Positions 15,502 through 23,578 of a DNA stretch of 34,602 bases are shown here, piece after piece. The DNA comes from Flavobacterium psychraerolatum (lineage in GTDB: Bacteria; Bacteroidota; Bacteroidia; Flavobacteriales; Flavobacteriaceae). Numbering within the stretch: position 1 is the stretch's first letter; every line of letters starts with the position of its first letter. A program made the translations under genes and the position numbers. The notes under the pieces were generated by a model. That model was not told where the DNA came from. It searched no databases and was given only the letters and a program-made list of their open reading frames with translations. The DNA lies in assembly GCF_025960985.1 (NCBI RefSeq), contig NZ_JAOQMX010000045.1:1-34602 (forward strand), read 5' to 3'.

Positions 15502-16660
15502 CACTTGTCAATTGATTTACATTAATAGAGTATGTACTATGATGCTCTTCCCTCAAATCTTGATAGAAACCACACATTTTTTTCCATTTAATGACTGCTA
15601 AAACAGCATTTAAACAATTTAACTCCGCAATTTGAATATTAGTGTTATAATCGTTATTACCTACTTCAACAAAAGGTATTCTATCAACTAAGTGATTATT
15701 TTTTTTATCCGTTCCTGTTGTTACTCTAACTGTACCGATAAGAGTATCATCGACCGCATTTACACCTAGTCCAACATCAATAAATGGAATATTGCTTTTT
15801 AACAAAAATTGAATAATCAACTTTCTGGAAACATCATTATCAATACATATAAACACAAAAGACATTGTTAGTAATTCTTTCATATTCTCGTTTGAAACAT
15901 AGCTATGATGAGCAGTAATTTTTTTGTGGATTTTAGAATACAGACTATCGTAATAATCAACCTTTGATGGTACAATATCTAAATCTTCCTTTCCAGCAGC
16001 TCCAGGAGAACGAAATGCATTATGTTGTGAAAACACATCACCATCATAAAGATGAATTTCACTCACTGGTGTTTTTGAAAGTAAATCAAGAATATAAGCA
16101 CCTGTACCCCCTAATCCAATAATTCCGATTTTTTGCCCTTTAACCTTTTCATTAATAAGGTTAATTTTTGCTCTACCAGAATTAGTATCAATATATTGAA
16201 AAACATCAGTTTCAATAAAATTTTCTCGAATCCTAAATGTCTTTTCTGTAGTCAAAGGATCAATACTTTTAGCAGGTGAACTAATTATCTTGCAATAAGT
16301 AGATACTTTTTCATAATAATCACTATAACCACTCTGTGGTTTGTTAGAAAAAGAAAAATTAATTAAAATGCCATTACCAAGGTTTTGCTGGTTGGAATGT
16401 TGAATAGCAGTAATAATACTACCATCGGTATTACAAGGATATTCACCTTTAAAATTAATAACATGCGTACTTGGCTTAATAGTCCTTTGACTATTAGCCA
16501 ATGACAATTCACTAACCAAAATACCATGTTTAACTTCTCTGAGATGAGTTACATAAGGTATATGGTGGATAAGTAAATATCCACCTTTAACCTCTAGTTC
16601 ATAACCTTCATCTTGTAACCTTTTAAGGTCGGGACTATGACTTATTAGTTGCTGTAACAT
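15485..16660 (-). CDS. E2-like / ThiF (E1-like) fusion protein of a ubiquitin-like pathway
   Basis: This 391-aa protein joins an N-terminal DUF6791-type domain (about 1-165) to a ThiF/E1 adenylation domain (about 172-365). The latter has the nucleotide loop IGLGGTG (181-187), LYDGDVF (D206), HNAFRSPGAAG (N214, R217) and FICIDND (D274), so ATP-dependent adenylation of a Ubl C-terminus is expected. Cysteines are only at 76, 123, 272, 349 and 363, and none falls in the segment after VGLGV where E1 enzymes usually hold the thioester cysteine. In the N-terminal domain H66 and C76 are spaced as in the HPN...C motif of E2 enzymes, so C76 may be a conjugating cysteine; this is my inference. It overlaps both neighbours (26 and 17 bases). 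Confidence 0.88.
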   Translation of the reverse strand: MLQQLISHSPDLKRLQDEGYELEVKGGYLLIHHIPYVTHLREVKHGILVSELSLANSQRTIKPSTHVINFKGEYPCNTDGSIITAIQHSNQQNLGNGILINFSFSNKPQSGYSDYYEKVSTYCKIISSPAKSIDPLTTEKTFRIRENFIETDVFQYIDTNSGRAKINLINEKVKGQKIGIIGLGGTGAYILDLLSKTPVSEIHLYDGDVFSQHNAFRSPGAAGKEDLDIVPSKVDYYDSLYSKIHKKITAHHSYVSNENMKELLTMSFVFICIDNDVSRKLIIQFLLKSNIPFIDVGLGVNAVDDTLIGTVRVTTGTDKKNNHLVDRIPFVEVGNNDYNTNIQIAELNCLNAVLAVIKWKKMCGFYQDLREEHHSTYSINVNQLTSDEVTA

Positions 16661-17330
16661 TGAAAACCATTTTATTAGTTACTAAAACTTTATCTCCTTT
16701 AACCATGCTACCTTCAGAATTTTGATGAGGACCTTTAGCATAAGTTACGGTATAAACTGTATTCGGATTATCTTGATAATTTACAAATGCCAATTCAACA
16801 ACCTGCTTAAAAATTATAGTTTTTTCGCACCACTGTTTTTCTCTACCATTTACAATGATAATAAATTCACTAACTTCTCTTTTAGAATAGAATTTTTCCT
16901 TTCCAGGTCTAGCCAAATCAACAATTTCATTGCCCTCAATTAAATCATCTTCCCATGGCTGTTTATTATTCAAAAAGATTTGGTAATCATCTGGAATATT
17001 TCCTTGCCTTCTAATTTGAGAACCTTTAATATACTGCTTATCAGTCTCAAATTTTTCCTCATTAATAGAATACTTTAATTTCTGTTTGACATAAAATTGC
17101 TCAATTCCATTTCTTGCTAAGTCAACGACTTCATCGTTTAAAATAGCGTCATCTTTCCATGGTTCAATTATATCCAAGAATAATTCACAATCAAGAGGTA
17201 AACCTCTCAACTCTTTTAATTGTTTGCCAGTAATGTACTGTTCGAACCAATTAAACTCTTTGCCTTCAATAATCAATATTAAAGAAGGTCTTCCTTTTTG
17301 GTCATCATGACCGCCTAAATGTGCATTCAT
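16635..17330 (-). CDS. Triple ubiquitin-like polyprotein (multi-ubiquitin family)
   Basis: This 231-aa protein, from the ATG at 17330, has three tandem beta-grasp domains (about 17-81, 85-149 and 155-231). The first two share an internal repeat, EPWKDD...EVVDLARNGIEQFY and QPWEDD...EIVDLARPGKEKFY. The third ends KMVFNVTATNKS, as is usual for the last unit of multi-ubiquitin proteins. There is no di-glycine anywhere at a unit end, so conjugation, if it occurs, uses a non-glycine C-terminus or needs trimming. A GTG at 17381 would add a basic extension but is less likely. It is the probable substrate of the E1-like protein encoded next, which overlaps it by 26 bases. Confidence 0.88.
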   Translation of the reverse strand: MNAHLGGHDDQKGRPSLILIIEGKEFNWFEQYITGKQLKELRGLPLDCELFLDIIEPWKDDAILNDEVVDLARNGIEQFYVKQKLKYSINEEKFETDKQYIKGSQIRRQGNIPDDYQIFLNNKQPWEDDLIEGNEIVDLARPGKEKFYSKREVSEFIIIVNGREKQWCEKTIIFKQVVELAFVNYQDNPNTVYTVTYAKGPHQNSEGSMVKGDKVLVTNKMVFNVTATNKS

Positions 17331-17418
17331 ACTTCGTGTTTTTTTTAAATTATTAACACTCCTACTCCTTAAAAAACTCACGGAGACATAAGTTTCAAGC
17401 GGTTTTTGTTGTTAAAAA

Positions 17419-17449
17419 TTTGTTTTTATCCAAAAACATATTAGTTTTA
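17419..17449 (+). promoter_or_regulatory. Promoter of a candidate small RNA
   Basis: TTTG (17419-17422), 19 bases, then TAGTTTTA (17442-17449) match the Bacteroidota promoter with one mismatch in the -7 element. No plus-strand gene follows, but a terminator does at 17523-17561. Confidence 0.5.
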
Positions 17450-17456
17450 CACAACA

Positions 17457-17561
17457 AAATAGAGGGATACTGAGGTGATAAGCCTAAGTATTTTGAAAGT
17501 CGTCGAAAAACTTGTTCCCTATAACCCAATCCGTACCGCCAAGTTCGATTGGGTTTTTTTT
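17457..17561 (+). ncRNA. Candidate small RNA between the protease and ubiquitin-like genes
   Basis: This is a predicted transcript of about 105 nt with a promoter match upstream and an intrinsic terminator at its end. Pairing between ATAG(A)GGGA near the 5' end and TCCCTAT (about 17516-17522) would enclose an internal domain just before the terminator hairpin. It runs antisense to the upstream region of the triple-Ubl gene, so it could be an independent sRNA or a cis-antisense regulator. It matches no RNA family I recognise. Confidence 0.42.
17523..17561 (+). terminator. Plus-strand intrinsic terminator without an upstream gene
   Basis: The perfect stem AACCCAATC (17523-17531) / GATTGGGTT (17547-17555) runs into eight T. 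The T-run lies on the plus strand, so it cannot serve the minus-strand protease gene next to it. Confidence 0.8.
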
Positions 17562-17579
17562 ATTTATCAGCTTACATTT

Positions 17580-19952
17580 TTAGTTGTTATTGTTTAATCG
17601 TACTTCAACTTCTTGTCTTATTTTCACATTGCTATGAATGAAACTAAAACTATCGAGTAGTTGAGTAACCTCGTTATATATATTTCCTTTTTTCTTAGTA
17701 TCCCTAATGGTTATTACACAGCAAAATTCCTGACTAGGTGTGTAATTTTGTATTTCAGCTTTTGCTTCAGTATAATGCCTAAACAGTCCTTCTAGCTTAA
17801 GGTACCAATTTTTAGGTCCTTTTAAAAACTTCTCTTTATTAGTTGGTGTAAATTCATCAAAATTCACACTCCATTTTTTTACTGGTTGATACTTATTCCC
17901 ATAAGAAATCAACATTCGTTCAGAAGAAAATTTATCATCGGTTTTTTTTGTTTCTTTTTTGGAATATAAATTAGTTGCTAATAAATTTTGTCTTCCATCA
18001 GCCCCTATCGGGTTCTTTATTGTCTTTTGAGTAATATCTCGCTGCTTTTTAAAATCATAACTTCCGAACATAACATCAATGTTTGATTGACAATATTCAG
18101 CTCCTTGTGACACTTCTAAAATAGGCGCAGAAACCATTGTAACTGTAATTTCTCCGTAATAATAGCCATCATTATCAATCATACTTTTAGGAAAAGGAAA
18201 ATCTAAAATATCTATAAAACTTCCTTTTTCTAATGTATCTTGGAGAATAAGAGTAATTTCATTAGGTTCGTTAAATAATATTTCGTCAATATTTGTTGGC
18301 AATCCAAAACCTACATGCTTTAACTTCTCAGAAAGATCCGTTTTTATTTCTTCAGGATATTTAGCAGAGTGAATGATAAGTGCTTTCAACAAAGTAGGAT
18401 TAAAAACTTCATTAAGCTTAAAGTTCAATCCTGCCGCAATAGCTGTAACTCTAGGTGTAGAAAAACTAGTTCCTACATTTTTTGCCACTTTACCATTTAC
18501 AGAAAATGATTTTATTGGATTGGTAACCAATCTGTTTCTTTCATCTAAACCTGCATCCCCTCCAAAATGTGTTAAATCTGGTTTAATAACACTTGAAGGT
18601 CCAGGTCCTTTTCTTGAAAACGAAGAAGGATTATTTTTTAACGAATCTTCTGCTAAATTTTGACTGTGAGTAATAGAACCAATAACAAGTCCTCTTATTG
18701 TATCTGCCGATTTTGTAATTCTTGATTTTGGAGCTCTATGTTTAAAATTTTCACAATTGCCAGCTGATTTACATATTAGAACATCATTGTGATCTTGAAT
18801 TTCATCTAAAGCTTTAGCAAAATCAGAAAACTCAAATAAATCTGCTTCATATGTAGTTCCAAGTGAAAGATTCCAAATCTTTATATGACTAAATCTACTA
18901 ATTGAATCTCTAATGTTTTCAATCAATTCTTCTTCATAAATAGGTTGCTTATGTTTATCAGCAATGACAATAGCTTCAAATATTTTACACCCCTCTAATC
19001 CTGTATATCGCTCACCTTGAAGTTCATCACCATATAATAATACTCCAGCTACGAATGTCCCATGGCTTTTATTAGTAACTTCTTCTGTGAAATAGGTACT
19101 ATTTTCACTCACTAACCAAGGAGACAAATGAGGTATATTTGAAATACCAGAATCTAGTATTCCAACAATAGGATATTCTTTACCTTCCACAGGTAGTTTA
19201 ACATCAACAATATCTTCATCTGTTAATTCATCAAAAGTAATATCATAACTTGGCATTTCAGTGATTAACTGTATTCCGTCAAAATCCTCTAATTGAGACA
19301 AGCCGTCTTCAGTAATACCTGTTATACTATATATATTTAAATCCGCAGAATATACAGTTGTTTTAAAATTAATATTTTTGACTTTACAAAATGCTTCAAA
19401 ATTTTTAATCAAAATACTATTCAACTCATTATCTCCATAGTTAAATAATTTCACTTTGATTTTATTTTCAAAATTAATATCAGGTTCTATAATTGGTGAA
19501 AAAACTTCAATATTTTCAATAGAGTCAATCCCTAATATGAGTGAATCACTAAGGAAATTATTATCCACTTTTGCTAAATTGGAAATCATTTTTTTTAAAT
19601 CATCACTATTATCTATTTTTACCAATAACTCACTCTCTTGATTAAAACCTATAATGTTTAATTTTTTTTCTACATTAAATAAGTTAGCTATATCCATACG
19701 AAAACTTTTAGCTAAAGCTTTTTCATTTACCTTAAGTTTTACTACTGTAGGAATATAATTATTTAGTTTAACCTTTTTTTCAAACAAATAATTTACCTCT
19801 ACTAAAACCTGTCTAAAATATATTGATTTTCCATAAACATTCTCTTCATTAACCCATTTAGGCATTTTTCCTCCTCCAGCTCCTTCAGTTCCGGATTCAT
19901 CTTTTTGTCTTTTTTGAAAGAACTTTATCGGTAAGTTTTTGTTAGTTGCCAT
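17580..19952 (-). CDS. Subtilisin-like (S8) protease, IetS-like
   Basis: This 790-aa protein has a catalytic subtilase domain in its middle (about 258-515). The triad is intact: D267 in GILDSG, H297 in SHGTFVAG, S496 in GTSFSTP, with oxyanion N399 in SAGN. A large N-terminal region (about 40-250) and a C-terminal region (about 580-790) are not recognised by eye; there is no signal peptide, so it acts in the cytoplasm. It starts 3 bases after the stop of an AAA ATPase gene. An ATPase-subtilase pair is the composition of IetAS, a system reported as anti-phage and originally as a plasmid incompatibility toxin-antitoxin. Identity with IetS is inferred from composition. Possible targets include the neighbouring Ubl protein, but nothing in the sequence proves this. 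Confidence 0.9.
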   Translation of the reverse strand: MATNKNLPIKFFQKRQKDESGTEGAGGGKMPKWVNEENVYGKSIYFRQVLVEVNYLFEKKVKLNNYIPTVVKLKVNEKALAKSFRMDIANLFNVEKKLNIIGFNQESELLVKIDNSDDLKKMISNLAKVDNNFLSDSLILGIDSIENIEVFSPIIEPDINFENKIKVKLFNYGDNELNSILIKNFEAFCKVKNINFKTTVYSADLNIYSITGITEDGLSQLEDFDGIQLITEMPSYDITFDELTDEDIVDVKLPVEGKEYPIVGILDSGISNIPHLSPWLVSENSTYFTEEVTNKSHGTFVAGVLLYGDELQGERYTGLEGCKIFEAIVIADKHKQPIYEEELIENIRDSISRFSHIKIWNLSLGTTYEADLFEFSDFAKALDEIQDHNDVLICKSAGNCENFKHRAPKSRITKSADTIRGLVIGSITHSQNLAEDSLKNNPSSFSRKGPGPSSVIKPDLTHFGGDAGLDERNRLVTNPIKSFSVNGKVAKNVGTSFSTPRVTAIAAGLNFKLNEVFNPTLLKALIIHSAKYPEEIKTDLSEKLKHVGFGLPTNIDEILFNEPNEITLILQDTLEKGSFIDILDFPFPKSMIDNDGYYYGEITVTMVSAPILEVSQGAEYCQSNIDVMFGSYDFKKQRDITQKTIKNPIGADGRQNLLATNLYSKKETKKTDDKFSSERMLISYGNKYQPVKKWSVNFDEFTPTNKEKFLKGPKNWYLKLEGLFRHYTEAKAEIQNYTPSQEFCCVITIRDTKKKGNIYNEVTQLLDSFSFIHSNVKIRQEVEVRLNNNN

Positions 19953-19955
19953 AGC

Positions 19956-21053
19956 TTAAGATTGTTTATTTAAATAATTTCTAACCTGTCTCAATGAAAC
20001 GTTCATTTTATCAGCAATGGCTGTTTGAGATATACCGTTATCATTCAAAAATTCAATCATTTTATCAAATGACACTACACCATGATTATTAAACTCAAAA
20101 ATTTCAAATAACAACTCATCATAAGTCAATATTCCATTTCCATGAATAACCGCCTGAGTTTTGGCGTTGTTAATTATAGTTTTTATATCAGAAGGAGATT
20201 TACCTTCAAACAATTTAACAAGTTTTTCATATTTCTTCTTATCATCTATAAAATCATTCTTAAAACTATCTGTGAATTTATTTATTAAATTCAAAACTTC
20301 ATTTTCTTTAGGCATACCAATTTCAATAACATGATTAAACCTTCTCCAAATAGCCTTATCTAATAATTCTGGATGATTAGTAGCCGCAATTAAAATATTA
20401 TTCTTGGAAAAAATATCTATATTCTGTAGAAGACTATTAATCACTCTTTTAAGCTCTCCTAATTCATGTTGATCATCACGAGCTTTTGCTATAGCATCAA
20501 ATTCATCTAAAAATAAAATACAAGGTTTATCATTGGCAAAATCAAATATTTTCCTGATGTTCTTTCCAGTATTTCCTAAAAGCGAAGAAACAATCGCGTC
20601 AAATCTAGCTATAACCAGAGGTAAACCCGTTTGTTCTGAAATATATCTAGCAACAGTAGTTTTACCGCATCCTGGATTACCATATAATAAAAGCGTATTT
20701 GAAGTATCAATACCAAAACCAATTAGTTTATTTTGATGCTTTACTGCTTTTATAAAATCATGAATTTTATTTTGTAAAAAAGGTTCTAAAACAATGTTTA
20801 ATTCCTCCTTTGAAGGCAATTCAACATCAACAATACTCATTCTACTATCATTATCAACTGGAGCAGTTAATAACATATCCATCGTTACAGCATTAGCAGG
20901 TTCTTTCTTTTCAATTAATTTTAAAATCATTTTTGACAACTTATCCTCACCATCTTTATTCATTTTATCAGCTAATAATTTTGCATAACTGTAGACCTTA
21001 CTTGAATCTTTAGCAAGACCACCCTCTATAATTCTCAATATTTCTGTATACAT
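19956..21053 (-). CDS. AAA ATPase with C-terminal HTH, IetA-like
   Basis: This 365-aa protein is taken from the ATG at 21053; a longer reading to 21131 would run through the promoter and operator repeats. The AAA core includes GNPGCGKTT (Walker A, 125-133), CILFLDEFDAI (Walker B, about 178-188), a sensor TNHPE (225-229) and paired arginines WRRF (236-239). The ATPase resembles the classical FtsH/spastin-like AAA group. The last 25 residues, SQTAIADKMNVSLRQVRNYL, form a helix-turn-helix, unusual for such an ATPase and suggestive of autoregulation. It is tightly coupled to the subtilase gene and may present substrates to it or restrain it. Confidence 0.88.
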   Translation of the reverse strand: MYTEILRIIEGGLAKDSSKVYSYAKLLADKMNKDGEDKLSKMILKLIEKKEPANAVTMDMLLTAPVDNDSRMSIVDVELPSKEELNIVLEPFLQNKIHDFIKAVKHQNKLIGFGIDTSNTLLLYGNPGCGKTTVARYISEQTGLPLVIARFDAIVSSLLGNTGKNIRKIFDFANDKPCILFLDEFDAIAKARDDQHELGELKRVINSLLQNIDIFSKNNILIAATNHPELLDKAIWRRFNHVIEIGMPKENEVLNLINKFTDSFKNDFIDDKKKYEKLVKLFEGKSPSDIKTIINNAKTQAVIHGNGILTYDELLFEIFEFNNHGVVSFDKMIEFLNDNGISQTAIADKMNVSLRQVRNYLNKQS

Positions 21054-21076
21054 AATTTTAAGATTTGTTTTCGTTA

Positions 21077-21112
21077 CAAAACTACAGAAATAAAACACAT
21101 AAAAAAAACAAA
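21077..21112 (-). promoter_or_regulatory. Promoter of the AAA ATPase-protease operon
   Basis: On the minus strand TAGTTTTG (21077-21084) is a perfect TAnnTTTG element 24 bases ahead of the ATG. TTTG at 21109-21112 is a possible -33 element at a slightly long spacing (24 bases). Confidence 0.5.
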
Positions 21113-21162
21113 AACGTAATTTTATTTCCATTAAACGTAATTTTTAATATAAAAAACGTAAT
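21113..21162. promoter_or_regulatory. Three AACGTAAT direct repeats at exact 21-bp spacing
   Basis: AACGTAAT occurs at 21113-21120, 21134-21141 and 21155-21162. The start-to-start distance is 21 bp both times, two helical turns, so bound proteins would sit on one face of the DNA. The array abuts the upstream side of the promoter of the AAA ATPase operon and is a strong operator candidate. Confidence 0.65.
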
Positions 21163-21671
21163 TATACAATCGCTTATCGACAAATTAAAAACATAGAACT
21201 TAAACTAAATTAGTAACATAGAGCACTTTATGTTTCCAGTCAGCCTCCTTTGCCAACGCTCCTAAAAAATTACTGTCATGGTTATTGATGCAATAACTCT
21301 TATACTCCGCAACTCTTATCAATAATTTCCTAACCAAAGCTTCTTTACATAATATGTAATTATATTGTATAAATAATCACGGGTAATCAAGCGGTCTCTC
21401 TTCCGTCGTTCCCTTTGTTCCGTTCAGCTGTTCCAGTGGGGCTAGATTATTATGTGGAATTACTTATTTCAATTTAACTATTGACAATTCTGAGCTTGTC
21501 GAAGGCTCTCCGTTCCACAGACACGGCGTAGTCACAATAAAACAGCAGCTTGAAAACAGCAGCTGTTATATTGCACTGCTTGTTCCTCATCTTCACACCG
21601 TCTCTTCCTGCGTTCGGTCGGGCTTATGCATCCACAATACCACTTAATTCCGTTTCGCTTTCAAAATATTT
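21163..21671. other. Non-coding right border of the cargo island
   Basis: About 500 bases have no supportable gene. 21390-21640 is similar to the non-coding region between hipA and topB (30600-30820), in the same orientation. The rest shows nothing recognisable. Confidence 0.55.
21391..21640. repeat. Non-coding repeat module, copy A
   Basis: Segments such as CTTTGTTCCGTTCAGCTG, GTTCCTCATCTTCACACC and TTCGGTCGGGCT align in order with CTTTGCTCCGTTCGGCTG, GTTCCTCAGCTGCACACG and TTCGGTCAGGCT at 30600-30820. The two blocks are diverged relatives in the same direction and contain no open frame. Confidence 0.55.
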
Positions 21672-21798
21672 TGTTTTAACATTACGAAACAAACGATCGA
21701 GCTAGCTTAATTATGTCGTGCCATAACCCAATTAACGGAAGAACTCGAATTAAAACATTTGAAAAAAGGAGAAAAATGATAGCAAAAATTGGGCACAA
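21672..21798 (+). pseudogene. Remnant of a second mobA end and relaxase start
   Basis: Read in one frame, 21687-21779 gives KQTIELA, a TAA stop, then LCRAITQLTEELELKHLKKGEK and a stop. This matches the C-terminus of the intact MobA (KQTIELAQLCRDIAQLTAEF...) with diverged codons, so it comes from a related element and is not a recent duplication. The same ATGA overlap follows, and the next gene reads MIAKIG, identical to the relaxase start, before homology ends abruptly at about 21793. The codon for glutamine in ELAQL has become TAA. Confidence 0.8.
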
Positions 21799-22471
21799 AA
21801 CTGAGAAACGAACACAGAGTTCCTGTAGAATGGTCTCCTTATAGGACTTCGGTACAAAATTATCTGATAGAATTTCTTTGTCGGGAACTTATATGAACGT
21901 TGGAGATACGGAGAAAAAAATTTGGACTTGTTTTCCATTACGAACCCATAGGCGTTGTGATAACCCTATCTTCTCCATCGCTAATAAAATAGCTTATGGA
22001 GAACAAATGGTAAAAGCGGCCAAAAATTCTACGGAAACCTTTATTGGAAAGTCAACTTGGTTTAATGTAAACTCAGACACGGTTAAACTTATTAATAAAC
22101 ACGTAGTAAGAGAGAAAATCACATTTTTACATCAAAAGATTAAGGAATTGAGAAATATTTGATACCAAGCAGAAATATACATCATCTCACCATTTAAATC
22201 AGTCGCTTCCTCTTGTGAAGAAGAATTTAGAAATGACAAAAAAATATTGTGTGGAACTATAAACAAATTTCAAGGAAAAGAGGCTGAAATTGTATTTTTA
22301 GTATTGGGGAGTGACCCCAAATCAACAGGGGCAAGAAATTGGGCTTCACAAAAGCCAAATATGCTTAATGTTGCACTTACTAGAACTAAAAAAAAGATTT
22401 ATATAATCGGAAATAAAAAACTTTGGGGCTCTTGCACTTATTACAATGCAATGGTTAAGATGTTGGAATAG
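21795..22471 (+). pseudogene. Fragment of an SF1 (DNA2/NAM7-type) helicase, frameshifted
   Basis: This is the C-terminal part of a superfamily 1 helicase. One frame gives HRVPVEWSPYRTSVQ (21813-21857); the frame then shifts and continues KLSDRISLSG, IWTCFPLRTHRRCDNPIFSI and NKIAYGEQMV. An in-frame TGA at 22160-22162 interrupts it. It resumes with IYIISPFKSV, CGTINKFQGKEAEIVFLVLG (motif V region) and PNMLNVALTRTKKKIYIIGN (motif VI region), ending at a natural stop. The ATPase half with Walker A is missing. The fragment is fused to the first six codons of a relaxase remnant, marking a deletion joint. Such helicases are frequent in defence cargo, so this is probably a decayed earlier passenger. 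Confidence 0.85.
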
Positions 22472-22505
22472 TAACCGTTAAAAGGCTATTTCTTTGCACA
22501 TTATT

Positions 22506-23141
22506 TTACACAAACGCCCCAATATCAAAATCTTCCAAATCATTTTTTTGCAAAGAAGAAGAACCAGAATCCGTCTCTGAAGAAAGTGTACCGTCTAGCA
22601 GCTTGGCTATTTTTAGAGAGGCATCTTCGATAGAATTTTCCAATAGGTCGAATAATTCGGTTCCTTGTATTTTCTGAAGTAGGACTGTTGCTGTTTCCTT
22701 TTGAGAGGGTCTCATTTTCTCTTTTTTTAACAACTTTTTTACAGTGCTTAATTCTTCAAAGGTAACCCCTTGGGCAAAACCATTTTCGCCATCGGATATT
22801 CCATAACTATTCCATTCTTCTTCTTCCTCGTTCTCAAAATCAGGTATATTCCCAAAAACTTCATCCAGCTCTTCTGTTAGTATTTGTAATTCGACTTTTT
22901 CTTCGTCGATTTCAATGTCAAAATTACCATTAGTTTGTTCCTCTTTTTGCTCCTGACTTTCATTGTCATTTTTTGGCACAGCAAGGCTTCTTTGAGGCTT
23001 GGGTTGCCCCATAATATCAGGTAGCTTTGGTTCATTTTTATCCTGTATTGGCTTTTGCTCCTGATATTTTTTAATAACAATTTTATCTTGTAACAGCAGT
23101 ACTATTATGATAAGCAAGCAAATTACGATTACTGTTTCCAT
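22506..23141 (-). CDS. traD: Conjugal transfer protein TraD-type
   Basis: This 211-aa protein is taken from the ATG at 23141 (METVIVICLLIIIVLLLQDK), which places a single membrane helix at the very start (about 1-17). The remainder is cytoplasmic or periplasmic, highly acidic and low in complexity (EEEEEW, DEEKVELQILTEELDEVF), with a structured stretch VTFEELSTVKKLLKKEK and an acidic C-terminus. Its place after traA and traB matches TraD of Bacteroidota elements, which is unrelated to the F-plasmid coupling protein. Normally traE follows; here the 8-kb cargo island lies between them. Confidence 0.72.
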   Translation of the reverse strand: METVIVICLLIIIVLLLQDKIVIKKYQEQKPIQDKNEPKLPDIMGQPKPQRSLAVPKNDNESQEQKEEQTNGNFDIEIDEEKVELQILTEELDEVFGNIPDFENEEEEEWNSYGISDGENGFAQGVTFEELSTVKKLLKKEKMRPSQKETATVLLQKIQGTELFDLLENSIEDASLKIAKLLDGTLSSETDSGSSSLQKNDLEDFDIGAFV

Positions 23142-23148
23142 AACTTTT

Positions 23149-23574
23149 TTATAAAATGGGTTTGTATTTATCGTTAAAACTCTTCGTAATCTGCTCACCA
23201 AATTCCTGAAAATGGTAATCTAGCATATTATCCAAATAAGCATAAATAGTGATCTTGTCTTCGCCTATGACCTGAACAATTCGGGAAAGCTTTTCGTGGA
23301 AATCGGGTCTGATATAGACCGTTTTTCCGTCCCGTGCATTGGTGTCAATTCTTTTGAAAAAAATACTTTCGTAATCCCCTTCGCTCGCCCGTTTCCCCTT
23401 ACTCTTTTCCTTAATCGTACTTTTCTCTTTGGGAGGTTCTTTATAATTCTCGTATTCCCTTTCTTTTTCTATCGGAACTTGTAAACCTTCTTTTTTTATA
23501 CCATCCACCATCAAGTTCATCATCAACTCTTCGTTAATTTCGGGAGCGTTTTTTTTCTTGTTTTCTTTCTCCAT
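23149..23574 (-). CDS. traB: DUF3408 protein, TraB-like
   Basis: This 141-aa protein has a charged, lysine- and glutamate-rich N-terminal half and a compact C-terminal domain (about 72-141): FFKRIDTNARDGKTVYIRPDFHEKLSRIVQVIGEDKITIYAYLDNMLDYHF. This is the DUF3408 pattern, likely a ribbon-helix-helix-type DNA-binding fold. It lies 4 bases after the ParA-like traA, so the two may work as an ATPase/DNA-binding pair, like ParA and its adaptor, in positioning or regulating the element. The gene letter is assigned by position. Confidence 0.82.
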   Translation of the reverse strand: MEKENKKKNAPEINEELMMNLMVDGIKKEGLQVPIEKEREYENYKEPPKEKSTIKEKSKGKRASEGDYESIFFKRIDTNARDGKTVYIRPDFHEKLSRIVQVIGEDKITIYAYLDNMLDYHFQEFGEQITKSFNDKYKPIL

Positions 23575-23578
23575 AATT

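Noticed and set aside
19956..21131. Longer start of the AAA ATPase at 21131
   Set aside because: The extra 26 residues would be encoded by the promoter and the first operator repeat; the ATG at 21053 follows the promoter properly.
21878..22471. Two separate small genes (94 and 74 codons) on the plus strand
   Set aside because: They are in the same frame, separated by one TGA, and together read as the C-terminal part of one SF1 helicase, so they are a pseudogene.
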